Shown here one piece after another: positions 21,741-34,163 of a stretch of 64,000 nt of DNA. Origin of the DNA: Talaromyces rugulosus (Eukaryota; Ascomycota; Eurotiomycetes; Eurotiales; Trichocomaceae); contig NC_049561.1 in the NCBI RefSeq assembly GCF_013368755.1, forward strand, positions 806,001-870,000. Reading direction: 5' to 3'. Under the pieces are notes generated by a model. It searched no databases and was not told the DNA's origin. It saw only the letters and a list, made by a program, of their open reading frames with translations. The translations under genes were made by a program, and so were the position numbers. Numbering within the stretch: the first letter of the stretch is position 1; each line of letters opens with the position of its first letter.

Positions 21741-22526
21741 TTTTGCTGTAGCGTGATTCTTGATTCGGGATAAAAGAGACTTTAGTGATTTTGAATGAGC
21801 CACGATGGATAAATGTTATACGATCTTAATTTAATTCGGAGTTTTGTCAAGTATGTGTTTGTAGATGGTTTGATCGTCACCTAGCCAGTGGTGGTGCTGA
21901 ATTATTTATATATTGGCAGCAGAAGGTCAAGGACCGGGGATGGACAATAAAAGAGCATCGTGGAAGCTAAATGTGAGAATCCATTAATCATCTTTTTTTG
22001 CTTTGTAAAACAGTATCCATTGAAACTGATTACAGCTTGATGCGTATACTCATCAATTGTTGCTCCCAGCTCGGCGGCTCGCCGAACTCGCCGAGGCACG
22101 GCGACGCTAAAACCAGCCGTCGGCGAATCAGATCTCTTAAACAATACGTTCTCCTCACTATGATAAACAATTGCTGAATAATTTAACACTTCAACCCCAT
22201 TAATACTTTACAATGAATGTGTTCGATTGGTAAACGGGATTATGAAAAATAGGCAGTGTAGTGCTCACCGGAAAAATAATTTGAAATTGTGCTCGGCGAA
22301 GCTCGGGGGCATGATCGTGGTGTATTAATCATCCAGTACAGTGGCAATGAGTAGTGGATGTCAAAGTGCTGACGACATCAGGTTCGAAATATTTAAACTT
22401 GCCATTAACATCTAATTCCATATATTTTTTTTTACAAACAATTAAATTGAAGACTTCCATAATAACCGGTTCCCGCCTTGAGCAAAAGTCGTTCTAAACA
22501 TAACTGTTACATCGACTATCAACACC
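21741..22526. other. divergent promoter region (SDR and NmrA-like C)
   Basis: AT-rich spacer of about 790 bases upstream of both the minus-strand SDR and the plus-strand NmrA-like gene. GC-rich inverted patches (CGGCG/CGCCG) near 22070-22130 are seen, but no defined operator. Confidence 0.4.
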
Positions 22527-23670
22527 ATGTCCAAGCTAATTGTCGTGGCCGGTATCACCGGAGTTCAGGTACGTCTGGAGAGAGTTAGGTCTAAATAGCG
22601 GACTGCGTTCTAACGTGTGAGTCAAGGGAGGTTCTGTTGCAAGAACATATCTCAACGCACCTGGATGGAAAGTACGCGGTGTCACGCGTAATAAATCCTC
22701 GGACAGCGCTAAATCCTGGGAATTCAAAGGAGTCGAAATGGTTGAGGCCAACCTGGACGACGTCACCTCACTCAAATCCGCTTTCCAAGGAGCTGACATC
22801 ATCTTCGGTGTTACCGATTTCTGGACCATTTTCAAGGACCCGGAGAGCATAACAAAAAAGAAACCTGGTCAAGATATTACCGAATATTGTTTCGAGGTCG
22901 AACTTCAACAGGGGAAGAATCTCGCAGATAGTGCAGCTAGCATCCCAGCCTTGGATCGATACATCTTCAGCTCCATGGCAAATGCGACACATTGGAGCAA
23001 AGGAAAGTACCGTGAGCTCTACCATATGGATTCAAAGGCGCTCGCTGTGGACTATGCAAAGAGTCTTCCCGGCCTAAAAGAGAAGTTTTCCCAAATCCAG
23101 GCCCCAATATATTTCAACTTGCTATGGGAATGGAGCCTGCCTACGACTCCTGTCAAGGTCAGTAACAACTCCCATAATAAGATAAGAACAATCAGAACTG
23201 ACTTGAACAAGAATTTGGATGGCACTTATCGCATCAAAGGAATCGGCAGTGGCGACCTGCCCATCTCATTTGGACATGTAGCCAAGGACTTTGGACCATG
23301 TGTACAAGCAGTAGCGAATGCAAAACCAAACACAAACCTTTTTGCTGTTGGTGATGAAATTTCATGGAACCAATACCTTGACACGTGGTGCGAAAGCCAG
23401 AGTGTCTTGAAAGGTGGATACGATGAGCATTCTCTGGACTGGTGGATGGAAACACTCCCAGGACTTGGCAGAGAGTTTGGGGAGAATGTTCTTTTCAGTA
23501 TGGAATTTGGGTATGATGGAAAGGACCCGAGCGTTATTCGTCCACCTCAGGTATGTCTCTATGTCTCACATGGAGAACTTGACTGATATTAGACATAGCT
23601 TGGATTGAAGATGACTACCTTTAAGGAGTATTGTGCCGAGACTGACTTCTCGCGTATACTGCAGAGATAG
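22527..23670 (+). CDS. NmrA-like NAD(P)-binding protein C
   Basis: Four exons, 22527-22568, 22627-23157, 23212-23550 and 23599-23670, giving 327 residues. Exon 1 encodes only 14 residues ending GITGVQ, and the splice adds GGSVART to complete the cofactor loop. The second intron is 54 nt with no stop, so unspliced reading stays open. I splice it because paralogue A has an intron at the same codon and the joined PVK-NLDGTYRIKG fits. The third intron removes a stop and adds LGLKMTTFKEYCAETDF. Typical pieces are FGVTDFWTIF, LVDSA-like NLADSAAS and KGKYRELYHMDSK. Likely a redox-sensing or reductase-like protein. Confidence 0.87.
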
Positions 23671-23919
23671 GCAAATCTGAGACTGGAGTCTTGTAGCTTA
23701 ATTTATGAGTTTTAGTTATGTAACTTAAAGTGCGTGCATATCAAAATGGTAAATATTTTCTTTTATCTTCGCTATAATACGTCATGTCGTGTTGATGAAA
23801 GACGCTGGTATGATGATAGTGTATAAGGCTGAGTCATTCCTTGGTAAGGAAGAAACATGAAGTCACATAATAGGAATAATGGAAGGTTAGGCATGATATT
23901 TCTCTAATAAACGTATGAC

Positions 23920-25996
23920 TTACCCTGGCTGGCTATAGTCGCCTAGCATCGGGTTATAAAATTCACCAAGTATATTCGAGTCTGGGCTCAAAGGAAGTCC
24001 GGGGTCCCCAAATTGAGCAAACATGGGATCTATCCCATGTAGAGTTGAAACTGACTGCGCTTCCCACAACCCAGAACCACTATTTGTCAGCAAATTTCCA
24101 TTTCCTTCTACCATAGCTTCAGCACGGCGAAGTTCAGCCTCGCGTTTGAGAGCAAGAAGCGGTTTCCATAATGCACCTTGATCATCTTTCCTCTCACTGA
24201 AGATAATGTTTATTTGATTCCATGCACGCTGTACCTCTGGGTCTTCTTGTTCCGTGTTATGGCGTAAGTATATCAAAATTGTTGATGCAAAATGCCATTT
24301 GGTACTTTCGTGGAAACTGCGGAACACCCAGTCCCAGTGCTGCCCAACATATTGCTTTTGAAGAGATTGGGTAATTTCGGAAATATGAAGTGCTTTTTGA
24401 AACAGTTCCGTGCGTAGTTCATTCGTTGCCCACTCTCGGTGTTTTAATAGATACTGTCGCGCGATAAACCAGAGGTTCTGGAGGTTAAGAACGATCAAGT
24501 CTTTCGTAATTTTTTGTATCGGTTCGTCCAAAGCGTTTAGCGAGTAACAAGCCCCAATCCGTGATTTTGCATCCAACAATAGCTGATCGCAGTTGGCTAG
24601 GTACGAATGCTCAGAGCCATGTTCTGGTATGCCAATTTCAAGTATGGTCCGCGTTAGGGTGGATAGTTCGAAAGAGACCAGAGCTGGTGCCATTTCAGTC
24701 CAGCCAGACACCGCGGCAGGCAACCTGCGGCTAAACTCGCACGCATCCCAAGCATTATCCGGCGAGTTTTGTGGGAGCTTCGTGGCACCGTGTCGAAAGG
24801 CTGAAACAGGAAACAGCTCAATACCGTGGACTTGGAGAGCTCGCACGTTGATCAGACAGAGGTGATGCCATAGTCGACGGCGTATTTCGACAGCATAGGG
24901 ATTGAGACTGAATTGTTCTCCATCCTTGTGGAGGCCCAGACGAGTTGCTATGCTTAGAGAAAGGCCACTCAGTGACGTCCACTCTAGATTCGAACTGTCT
25001 ATTTCAGACAGCAGTGTAATGTACAAAGAGAATGCCGTGAGCGCCGTCAAGGAGTGGGTAGAAAGAATGTTGATTCTCTCAAGAGCCTTCTGAGTTGCGG
25101 CGACAAACTGGCCGACTATAATATCTTTGGGCTCACCAAAATAGACTAGAATATCTCCGTCATGCAGCGAATATGCGGAAAATGCATATATAGAAAAAAG
25201 AAGCGTTTCGAAATCTCCTCGATGGGATGCAAATGATTCTTCCTGGCGATAGAATTGTTCCAAGTCTAAATTGAAGCGTGGTTTGTGGAAGAGGCGAATA
25301 AATGGATCGACATTAGATAAAAATTGATCAATGAGGAAATCGGACATTTTTCTGGAAATCGTTTTCATGCTAAAGTCGAGAGATTGTTCATGGTTGGCGA
25401 AAAGTGAGGAAGTATCGTGTAATATTTGACCAGGACTAGCCTTGTCCAATAAAAAAGTAAGATTTTCCACCTAATAGAAGCGGTTTTCAGCATCTTCAAT
25501 TACTATATCCAGTGGAAGGGTTGACGCTTACCTCTTCATAAAGACCAGCCCAGAATGTTTCTCTGATGTACCTCGCTTGTGCATCACGGAAACATAGCTT
25601 TCCAGTATGGGATGGCTGTTTTTCTCGACCATTGGCGCTATTTAATCCTTGTAAAGAGTCTTCCATCATTTTGATGATATTTTCCAAACCCGACTGTCCC
25701 TCGGAGCTTCCTGCCACCCTACCCCCGTTGATGGGTTTAATGATTTCAACAGGATCATCGCGATGGGCCTGAGTGCTATTATCGGGGACTTTCGTGAGCC
25801 TTTGGATTGAATCTTGCAGGTGCAGTAATCTCTCCATAAGATCCGTATTGACAGGACCTGCATCTCCTGATGAGTTTGATTCATAGTAGCAATCAATCCC
25901 GGTCCGAGCACAGTTTGTACAAGGTTGAGTTTTGGAGCAACGGACTTTACGGCGTCGACAAGTGGCGCACGGAAGACGATTTGCGGTCGTCTCCAT
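23920..25996 (-). CDS. Zn2Cys6 transcription factor with fungal-specific domain
   Basis: Two exons, 25996-25532 and 25470-23920, 671 residues. The N-terminal binuclear zinc cluster is complete: C10, C13, C20, C26, C29, C36 (CX2CX6CX5CX2CX6C) with RRRKVRC between. A leucine-rich linker (LMERLLHLQDSIQRL, about 52-66) may dimerise. The second exon begins at codon GTG (valine), not at a separate start. It carries the fungal-specific middle homology region, with LFHKPRFNLD, LGLHKDGEQF and RRRLWHHLC. It is expected to sit in the nucleus and bind CGG-type sites. By position it may control the nearby NmrA-like, SDR and MFS genes. Confidence 0.9.
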
Positions 25997-27040
25997 TATG
26001 GTGTCTTCGTGTCTTGTCTAGAGATTATCTTTAATCTTCAAGCCGGCTCTCGGTTAGGCAAGATCATGTCCTTTCGATTTCAGGCTAATTGATCTCCCCG
26101 CCATCTCACGCTAACCCGCTTTTGGATGAGTCTATCGCGAACTTTACAAGAACAGCATTCATATAGTATCACAATGTGACAGTATGCATCGGTGGGGTAT
26201 AGAGTGTTCTAGTGACTGAATCATGGCTATTTTCCACACGATGCCTGTGAACAACACGTATAATGTATATTTAGGTGTTTGAGACTGCCGAAAAAGTTCC
26301 TAGTTTTGGTAGCGGTGGCTGAGATAGTTTCTCCTCAACAACAGAATAATACATGATGGGCGGACTAGTAAGATCAGGGACCTAATGAGGCTATTACCAA
26401 AAATGGTAAAAGGACCACGGACGTAAACAACTAGAAAGGCGGTTCTGATCTACGTGAAGCCGGCCACTGTTTGATTGGGCATGCCCTGGTGTAAGCCTTG
26501 GCTGAAATAGAAGAAAAAAGAAAGAAAGAAAAAGAGTTACGTCTTTGATTGGTGCGGATCATATAACATGCCCAATAAAAAATGATCGCAGCAAGGCTGA
26601 GCTGGCGCTCAAAACTTCAGCCTTGCCATTACGGTACTGTATTCGCGTGTAAAACCTAGGCAAAGATGTGCCTGCCATGAATACAGATAAAATACAATAT
26701 CCTATAGGCTGGAAAATTAGCACGTGATGAATATGTAATATGCTTTTTGTTTTTTTTTGTTTTGTTTTCATCGCCAGCCTTGCTGCAAATTCTAACACAC
26801 ACACACACACACACACACCGCAATAAAAAGAGTAAGAAATATTCTTCCTCTTTTAGTCAATTCAAAATATTCAGTTATATTAGGCGAAACCAATGTATTT
26901 ACTGATATTGTCACAAGGTCTACCTGGTGCTGTCCAAGTGTCTTACTTGCTAATGGTGAATAACTCGATTCGATGCTACTCGACGTTACACAGCAAACTT
27001 CGTTCTTTCACCGATATTACCAGTGAATAATCCCGCCAAA
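25997..27040. other. divergent intergenic region with CA microsatellite
   Basis: Shared 5' region of the Zn2Cys6 gene (minus) and the phosphorylase-domain gene (plus). A-rich tracts lie near 26505-26535 and T-rich tracts near 26745-26770. No gene recognised. Confidence 0.4.
26794..26818. repeat. CA dinucleotide microsatellite
   Basis: About twelve CA units in tandem, immediately after a T-rich tract. Length variation between strains would be expected. Confidence 0.9.
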
Positions 27041-28068
27041 ATGTCTGGGAAGCGGCCGGAATCTCGCAGCGATTTCGAAATCGCCATTGTTTGCGCCTTG
27101 CCCGTGGAATTTGACGCTGTCGAAGCCTCATTGGACGAGCACTATGGGCCCTATGGAAAACAGCGAGGAGACCTAAACTTCTATCGAACAGGGAGGATCG
27201 ATAAATACAACATTGTGTTAGCACACTTGCCAGAAATGGGAAAAAGAAGTGCTGCCAGTGTTGCGTCAAGCCTTTTGGTCAGCTTTCCTCGGATCGATCT
27301 CAAAATACTGACTGGGATTTGCGGAGGAGTACCTTTTCCATCAGCAGACACAGAGATTATATTAGGTGATGCGATAATCAGCTCCAAAGTAGCTGATTAT
27401 GATTTTGGAAAGCTATATCCGGACGGGTTTCAACAGAGACACGATTTCACAGACACACTGGGCCGCGCGGATCGAGATATCCGAAGTCTTCTCTCGGCTT
27501 TAAAGACTCGCAGACTACAAGAACAGTTTCAAGAAAACATTTGAACTACCTTACACATCTTATAACCCTGGATGAAAGGTGGCATTATCCAGGTGCTGCA
27601 CAAGACCAATTATTCCAGGCATCTTATCGCCACAAGCATCAGCATCAAACTTGGGAGACGCGATGTATTTGCTTTGACTGTAAATCGAGTGAGGACCCAG
27701 TTTGTGGACAAGCACTGGAAAATTATTGCGACAAGCTTGGGTGTACCAAGCAGTTGATAAAACGAACCCGGCTCACTGAGCGCAACCCCTCGCCCCGAAT
27801 GCACTTTGGCGCTCTTGGTTCTGGTGATACTGTGATGAAATCCGGAGAACATCGCAATCGATTGGCCGAGAGAACAGGAATCATTGGGTTTGAAATGGAA
27901 GGGGTGGGGATATGCGATAGTTTACGTTGCATTATCATAAAGGGCGTTTGCGACTACGCTGATAGCCACAAGAATAAGACCTGGCAAGAGTATGCCGCAG
28001 CAAGTGCGGCATCTTGCACTAAAGCGTTTCTTGAGGTCATGTGGGAAACTATGCAGGACGGCATGTGA
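27041..28068 (+). CDS. nucleoside-phosphorylase-domain protein, frameshifted
   Basis: Two adjoining frames together encode one PNP/UDP-phosphorylase domain of the kind found at the N-terminus of fungal NLR-like and ankyrin proteins. Frame 1 (27041-27543) has FEIAIVCALPVEFDAVEA, HLPEMGKRSAASVA and LTGICGGVP. Frame 2 (to 28068) has YPGAAQDQLFQASYRH, GDTVMKSGEHR, IGFEMEGVG and KGVCDYADSHKNKTW. One extra A in the AAAA run at 27534-27537 would join them as QFQEKHLNYLTHL. No intron with good ends explains the shift. Domain boundaries and length are otherwise normal, so either a very recent inactivation or a sequence error. In intact relatives the domain may act as a sensor or NAD/nucleoside-cleaving module. 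Confidence 0.75.
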
Positions 28069-28168
28069 ACCTTTGTTGCCCCCAAGTGTTCTATAAATAT
28101 TGGCTATTCTAATAAGACAATAGACGAAGAAAAACACTCATTCAATACTGAGTCGTTGAGGCGAGCAG

Positions 28169-30207
28169 TTGGAGGTATGCTGGCCCGCGTTTTGTCAATA
28201 TCCTACACGCTACTATAGGCTTACTTTTTATTGTCTCGAAATTTCGAAATCCCGCACAGATCGAAACCAATGTCTACATAATGATTCAATAGTCGCCATT
28301 GACAGCTCAAAAAATGGAGAACCCGACTATCAATGGAAATATTCGCCAAGAGCTTCTAGCAGCGTTAACAGCATAGTTCTCCGAGAGGTTCTCGTATCGG
28401 GTGTCACTGAAGCATTTAAGAACAACCACGAGATATCTCGAAGTTTACACACCAAGCGATGTCTTCATGCTTCGTCTTACAAGTCTAGGCTTGGTACAAT
28501 AACTTATCAGACCATAGTCATCAAACAGTCAATAACAACATTCGGTGAAAGCACTGTACAATATAAAACAACGACATCATTTATTTTCCACCCAGCTTCA
28601 TGGCTTATCAGAATTGGGCTTAAATCAGGAATTGAAGCAACCACTATTAATTCACAAACAGGCTGGGAATACAGTATATCACCTGTGAGAGCTGTGCAAG
28701 ATGACGCCCTGATTTTTCAATTTTGCAAGCTTGGAAACGTAAGTGCTATCCAGGAACTCTTGAAAAGAGATGCGTCTGTCATGGATGTTGATTCAAGAGG
28801 GTGGAGGCCGCTACATGTGAGTACATACTCCATTTGAGTTAATTATGGCCAACTCGCTACGGGCCTGGGCAGTGGTTTGAATTATATTACTAATTGTGCT
28901 ACTCATATTGAAGTTTGCCACACATAATGGGCATTTTGAATTGGCGAAGTTTTTGATATTGCAAGGGGCAGACGCAACAGCGCCTGTGTATGAAGATAAC
29001 CTGTTGGTCTTCGCTGCAATCTTAGACTTGAAAGAGACATGAACTTATCCATGCGTGTAGCACCCCGGCTTCTCTCGTTCGCGCTGATAGGAACTTCAAA
29101 ACGGCAATGGACATGATAATTTTATTCGACGATTATATTGACTTCGACGGGCCAACTAGTAATGGTTGGCATTTGGTTTCCGCAATAGATTGCGGATATA
29201 CTTGCATACCTAAACACTTTGAACACGACATTTTTTATCGCATACTGTCGTTTCTGTTCCGAAAATTCCGCACGGAACTTACCAGCTCTCTTGATACCGT
29301 ATCCGTTCAATTATGCCTATTGTGGGCTCTGGTCCGGTCAGATATGAAGAGGGTTCAGTTGATCTTAGATTTTTATCCCAGACCAGTGAACTACATATAT
29401 CCCGGCATGGGGATTGAAGACCTACCTGTGGTTCATATATTTACAGCTATACGTTATAAAAGTGTCGTCGTTTTGAAATTACTGCTCGACAAAGGAGTAG
29501 ACATTCACATGATTTACATGGGTGAAACAGCAACGTCAATATCGCTATGGTTTTCTAAATCATTTTTCACATGGATTGAGCGCCTCCGAGACATTTATCA
29601 AGACCTGGACGAGTTTATAGAACGCGAAACTTCACCTGGGTCCGTATTGGCCCGGGCCCCCTGGGATTGTAAGACACTACGTCGTTTATCAACTTTGGAC
29701 CCAAATAAAATTTTCAACGACCTTTACGACGATTCTCCTGATGTTTATTGTTACTCGTGCCAGAAAATCCAAAGTCCAGGAAGCGGGCAATACGTGATAG
29801 AGCCCTGGTGGGAAGAATTGAAGCATGCAGTGAGGAACGAGCAATGCATCTGTTCTCTACCAAGTGGAGCTGAAAGTCGATTTACCGTCAATAAAACCAG
29901 GAAAATGAAACTGAAACAAACTAACGAAGGTTCCGAGTCCCGGGCAGTGGAGTTGGATTTGGGTGACGGTATTGATAGTGAAGATAGCCCGAGTGAATTT
30001 GATGAATTTGAATTCACTTGTCAAGGTGGTGTATCTGGAATAATATGGTGCTTTTCCCATCTTCAGGGAGGACGATGGAATAAGCAGTATATTCCCAATG
30101 AATACTACTGCTGTGAATGCTTAATATTTCGGGAAGGTTGGGAGTCTGGTTCAGATTCGGAAGTATCTACGTGCAGTTCGACGAAGTCAGAAGAGTCGGT
30201 AGATTAG
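28169..30207 (+). CDS. ankyrin repeat protein, frameshifted
   Basis: The first part has an N-terminal region seen in Eurotiales ankyrin proteins (TITYQTIVIKQSITTFGEST, FIFHPASWLIRIGLKSGIE) and then repeats. DSRGWRPLH splices over the intron at 28817-28913 to FATHNGHFELAKFLILQGAD. The frame then breaks at the AAA at 29031-29033: omitting one A gives LDLKRHELIHACS, which continues without a stop into the 366-residue tail ending at 30207. The tail has a further ankyrin-like pair (VVLKLLLDKGVDIHM) and a Cys-rich, acidic C-terminus. The start is uncertain; the first 40 residues look unlike protein. The gene begins 100 bases after the phosphorylase-domain gene and both may descend from one NLR-type locus. 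Confidence 0.65.
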
Positions 30208-31632
30208 ATATCGTGAACAGGAAATTTTATATATGATTAAATTTGTCTCACGGTCTGAAGAGTTCCCAAATCCATGTTAGAACGCAATATGCGGTAGCAT
30301 AAGTTAATGATCATATCTAACACGTAGTAGTGATACTCGGAAAGGGTTCTAACGTAAATTAAATAATAGTAATTTGACAATTAGTGATTGCCCGTCGAGC
30401 CTAGTAGTAGATAAAATATTAGATAAAATATTTCCTCGAGGGCGCAAACTATGGAGACATTGATAGGTGAAGGATGCCGTATTTGATAGAAGTGAGCGAC
30501 ATCCTTAGTCAATAAATAAGTTGGGCACAGGTAGCTCTGAGAATGAAAAATAGTATACAATTCCACGTGCATTTACAACTATTTGATACCAATTGATCAC
30601 CCGAAAACTACCTTGAAATGTTACCTTGACAAGCATTAAATGCTAATAGTATGACATTTTTAGGATAGATAACTCTTCTATCAAATTTTATGTCCAGCCG
30701 TAGAGGTGTCATAAGTGTCATAAAGCCAACGATGTTAGTTTCTCACTCTTGTTGACTGCTTCGTCTTTGGGATGTCAAAGATGATACTTCAGAGCTAGGG
30801 GTTTATGACCATTAGGACTTGGCATCGTCTAATTGGCCATGCTACACACTAAGAATATGAAAGGATCAAAAACCGAGGGGATTACTCCTAGACGGTACAG
30901 AGGATTTTCCTCACGGTCCTAAAGCCCTAGGCTGCGGGGTTCATGGCTCTGCCCTCGTCATCCTTGGGGTCAATGTCTCTGTCATTCCGACTTCAGCGTT
31001 TGGTATAATCGAGGACTCGCCTCGAGTATCCACATGGTGTTTATGTTAACCGATACTTTCCACTTCTGTAGTAGGACTACATTTATCCTAAATTTATTTC
31101 CTTTAGAATGGTAGTTCATCGTAATAACGCCACAAATACAAAATACCTCTAGTGCTATATGCCGGCAATTTATCGGCCGTTTAGGCCGGTTTTCCAAGCG
31201 ATAACCAATAATCTATCAAAAAATTTGTAGATATGCTGAAGAATGCAGTCGCAGCCCGGAAGGTCGGGAGTGGCATTCTTCTACCGAGCTGACCACGACA
31301 TGTCCAGTTCGGGAAGGCCACTTGGCACGCAGGATATTGAAGGGGCACAAGTCCTGCATGAGACATGACACTCCAGCCCACCAAATAACCTAGTCGAGTT
31401 GGAATGGATTGAACCGTTATCTCAGATAAGTTAACAGCTAGAAACCATTTATTGACTGTGAGGAAAATTGACACATACCCACTGCTGGAACTAGTGTTTG
31501 AAACAATGCCTGTTTCTCGAGCGTTTCGTAAGTGATCAATAATCGTACTTTCTATTAAACGAAGTGAAGTAATAGCAAATAATCTCCATTAATCAGGAGC
31601 AGCTAGGACGGATCTAGATTGCAGTTCTCATT

Positions 31633-31653
31633 CCCCACGGGCTAAATCCCCAC
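31633..31653 (+). promoter_or_regulatory. XlnR-type site flanked by two CreA-type sites
   Basis: GGCTAAA, the known XlnR/Xyr1 binding core, is at 31640-31646. It is bracketed by CCCCAC (reverse of the CreA consensus SYGGRG) at 31633-31638 and 31648-31653. The block is about 500 bases upstream of the GH7 start. This is the arrangement expected of a xylanase/cellulase gene induced by XlnR and repressed by CreA. Binding is inferred. Confidence 0.6.
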
Positions 31654-32038
31654 AGCGACGCCGGAAAAGATCCCCCGCCGTAGTTAGGGTTATTCTCGAT
31701 TAGGTAAAAACTGCTTATGATGAAACTCATCACCTTGGCTTTGAGCTAACTAAAACTCTTGACCAATTAGAACGACCCGGGAACGCTTAATCTGTTTAAA
31801 ATATATTAAGGTACTATGCAGCCAGATTTAGGCCGGCGACAAGTTTTCCTAGGTGTCCATACCAGCGGAGTGTCGGGATAGAGAGGTATACAGCCGCCGG
31901 ATCTCGTTACAGTCTAGCATGACGGGGAGTCTCGGTTGTCGAATGCTTCAAATGTTCTGTAGTGTTTTGTAGGCTGTAAACTCAACGGAACATGTAGGTG
32001 TTATAGTTGCTCAGTTTAAGAAATATTATCGGGTGGAA

Positions 32039-32046
32039 TATAAAAA
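32039..32046 (+). promoter_or_regulatory. TATA box of the GH7 gene
   Basis: TATAAAAA, about 100 bases upstream of the chosen ATG at 32147. Confidence 0.6.
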
Positions 32047-32146
32047 GGCATCCACAGCCTCAATTAAATCGCATCATCTCTTCAATCATCACACCTTCTT
32101 GAGGAAAACATTCATTTTGAATGAAATACAGGATATATTGATGAAA

Positions 32147-33584
32147 ATGTTTCAACGCGCTCTTCTTTTCTCTACCTCCCTTTACTTCGCTGCTCAGGCG
32201 CAGCAGGTTGGTAACAACACCGCCGAGAGTCACCCTGCCTTGACCTGGGAGAAATGTACGGCTGCCGGAAGCTGCACCAGTGTTAGTGGATCGGTCGTCG
32301 TCGACGCAAACTGGCGCTGGTTACACTCGGTTGAGGGTACTACCAATTGCTACACCGGCAACACGTGGGATGCCACTCTCTGCCCAGACGACGAGACCTG
32401 CGCATCCAACTGTGCTCTTGAGGGCGCAGACTACAAGGGAACCTACGGAGTGACTGCTTCCGACAGCTCTTTGACGCTCAACTTTGTTACTCAAGCTTCC
32501 CAGAAGAACATTGGCTCGCGGTTGTATCTCCTAGAGGATGACGAGACTTACCAGTCCTTCAAGCTCCTTGGCCAGGAGTTCACCTTTGATGTCGATGTGT
32601 CCAACCTTCCCTGTGGCTTGAATGGTGCGCTTTACTTTGTTTCCATGGATCTTGACGGTGGAATTGCCAAGTACCCGACCAACAAGGCTGGTGCCAAGTA
32701 TGGTACTGGCTACTGCGACTCGCAATGCCCTCGTGACTTGAAGTTTATTAATGGCGAGGTACGCTAGCTTCTCGGTGTCTTCCTTTATGGTTTAGATAAC
32801 AACTAATATGAATATTGTCCAATAGGCCAATGTCGATGGTTGGGTTCCTTCGACCAACGATGACAACGCCGGTGTCGGTGGCCACGGATCCTGCTGCTCG
32901 GAAATGGACATCTGGGAAGCCAACAGCATTTCCAATGCAGTGACTCCCCACCCCTGCGAAACCATCGGTCAGACCTTGTGTGAAGGTGACGAATGCGGTG
33001 GCACTTACTCTGCCGAACGCTACGCTGGCGAGTGTGACCCCGATGGCTGCGACTTCAACCCTTACCGTATGGGCAACACCACATTCTACGGCTCTGGTTC
33101 CGATTTCGTTGTCGATACCTCACGTGTCTTCACAGTTGTCACCCAGTTCATCGAAACCGACGGCGCTCTTAGCTCGATCAAACGCTTCTTCGTACAGGAC
33201 GGCAAAGTCATTCCACAATCTGACTCTGACATCGACGGAGTCACTGGCAACGAAATTACTCAGGACTTCTGCGATGCCCAAAAGAAGACCTTTGGTGACC
33301 AAAATGTGTTTGACGACAAAGGCGGTTTGAGCCAGATGGGCGAGGCGCTTGCCGGCGATATGGTTCTTGTCATGTCTCTCTGGGACGACCACTACGCCGA
33401 CATGCTCTGGTTGGACAGTACCTACCCTACAAACGCTACTTCTAGCACCCTTGGCGCGGCTCGTGGAAGCTGTGCCACCGACTCTGGAGCTCCTAGCGAT
33501 GTTGAAAGTACCAACGCGGACGCTTCGGTGGTCTACTCCAACATCAAGCTCGGTCCGATCAACTCGACTTTCACTTCTTCTTGA
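32147..33584 (+). CDS. GH7 cellobiohydrolase (exo-cellulase), no CBM
   Basis: Two exons, 32147-32758 and 32826-33584, 456 residues. Secreted: signal peptide about 1-18 ([18 protein letters not shown]), then QQVGNN as in other GH7 mature ends. The catalytic EMDIWE motif gives E230, D232 and E235 (nucleophile, assisting Asp, acid/base). CBH-type surroundings include [29 protein letters not shown] and [16 protein letters not shown]. It releases cellobiose from cellulose chain ends. It stops shortly after [12 protein letters not shown], so there is no linker or CBM1. ATG 32147 is preferred over 32141 because it has A at -3 and starts the signal peptide. The promoter carries XlnR and CreA-type motifs. 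Confidence 0.93.
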
Positions 33585-34163
33585 TTCCATATACGCAATA
33601 GTATTCTTCATCTGTCGATGTGATGAGTACATATCACTGGTGATTGATTGTGTACCAGATAAAGTGAAAACATTCGGCACATTCCATTCGTTTTTCCTTT
33701 GGTTCTGAACCCGGACACCATATTATTTGTTAGTTTCAAGTTTGTGTAAATAACTCACATTCACCAATTTGATTTCTTCTTGATACTTGTGTCAATCCTA
33801 CAGCTAACATGAAGTAAATATCGGACCATCTCCGACTCCGCTGTATCGGCATCCTGACCGGAATGCGGGGTACGCACGTAGTTGTAACGCAGTATGGGGG
33901 ATCTGCAGGTTATCGCCCGACTTGCTTTGTTCGACTCGCCAAACTCGGATTTCTTTCAGCATCCAGTTCCTGCCCATGGCAGGTATGCCGACTCTGGCGT
34001 TGATGTGTTGGTTAGCCCCGCGTTGGCATTCCGAGTAGTATTTAAGGGAGCGCTTCCAGCTATCCAGGGAGATCAATGCATCGATCAACTTGCACTTACC
34101 AATTAACCATCTTCAACTAATTTTGAAAGCTACAAGGTTAGAGAGACTCGCTATAGAGAAAAT
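33585..34163. other. intergenic region
   Basis: 3' flank of GH7 and 5' flank of the next SDR. Only chance ORFs are seen on both strands. Confidence 0.4.

Larger units (their letters stand above)
30208..32146. other. long intergenic region containing the GH7 promoter
   Basis: About 1.9 kb, AT-rich in the first half. A 97-codon minus-strand frame (31181-31474) shows no domain. The second half holds carbon-control motifs and a TATA box for the cellobiohydrolase gene, listed separately. Confidence 0.4.

Noticed and set aside
31181..31474. 97-codon minus-strand frame upstream of the GH7 gene
   Set aside because: No domain and no homology I recognise; it overlaps the region before the GH7 control motifs.
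33120..33680. 186-codon minus-strand frame within the GH7 gene
   Set aside because: Antisense shadow of GH7 exon 2, where every catalytic motif reads on the plus strand.
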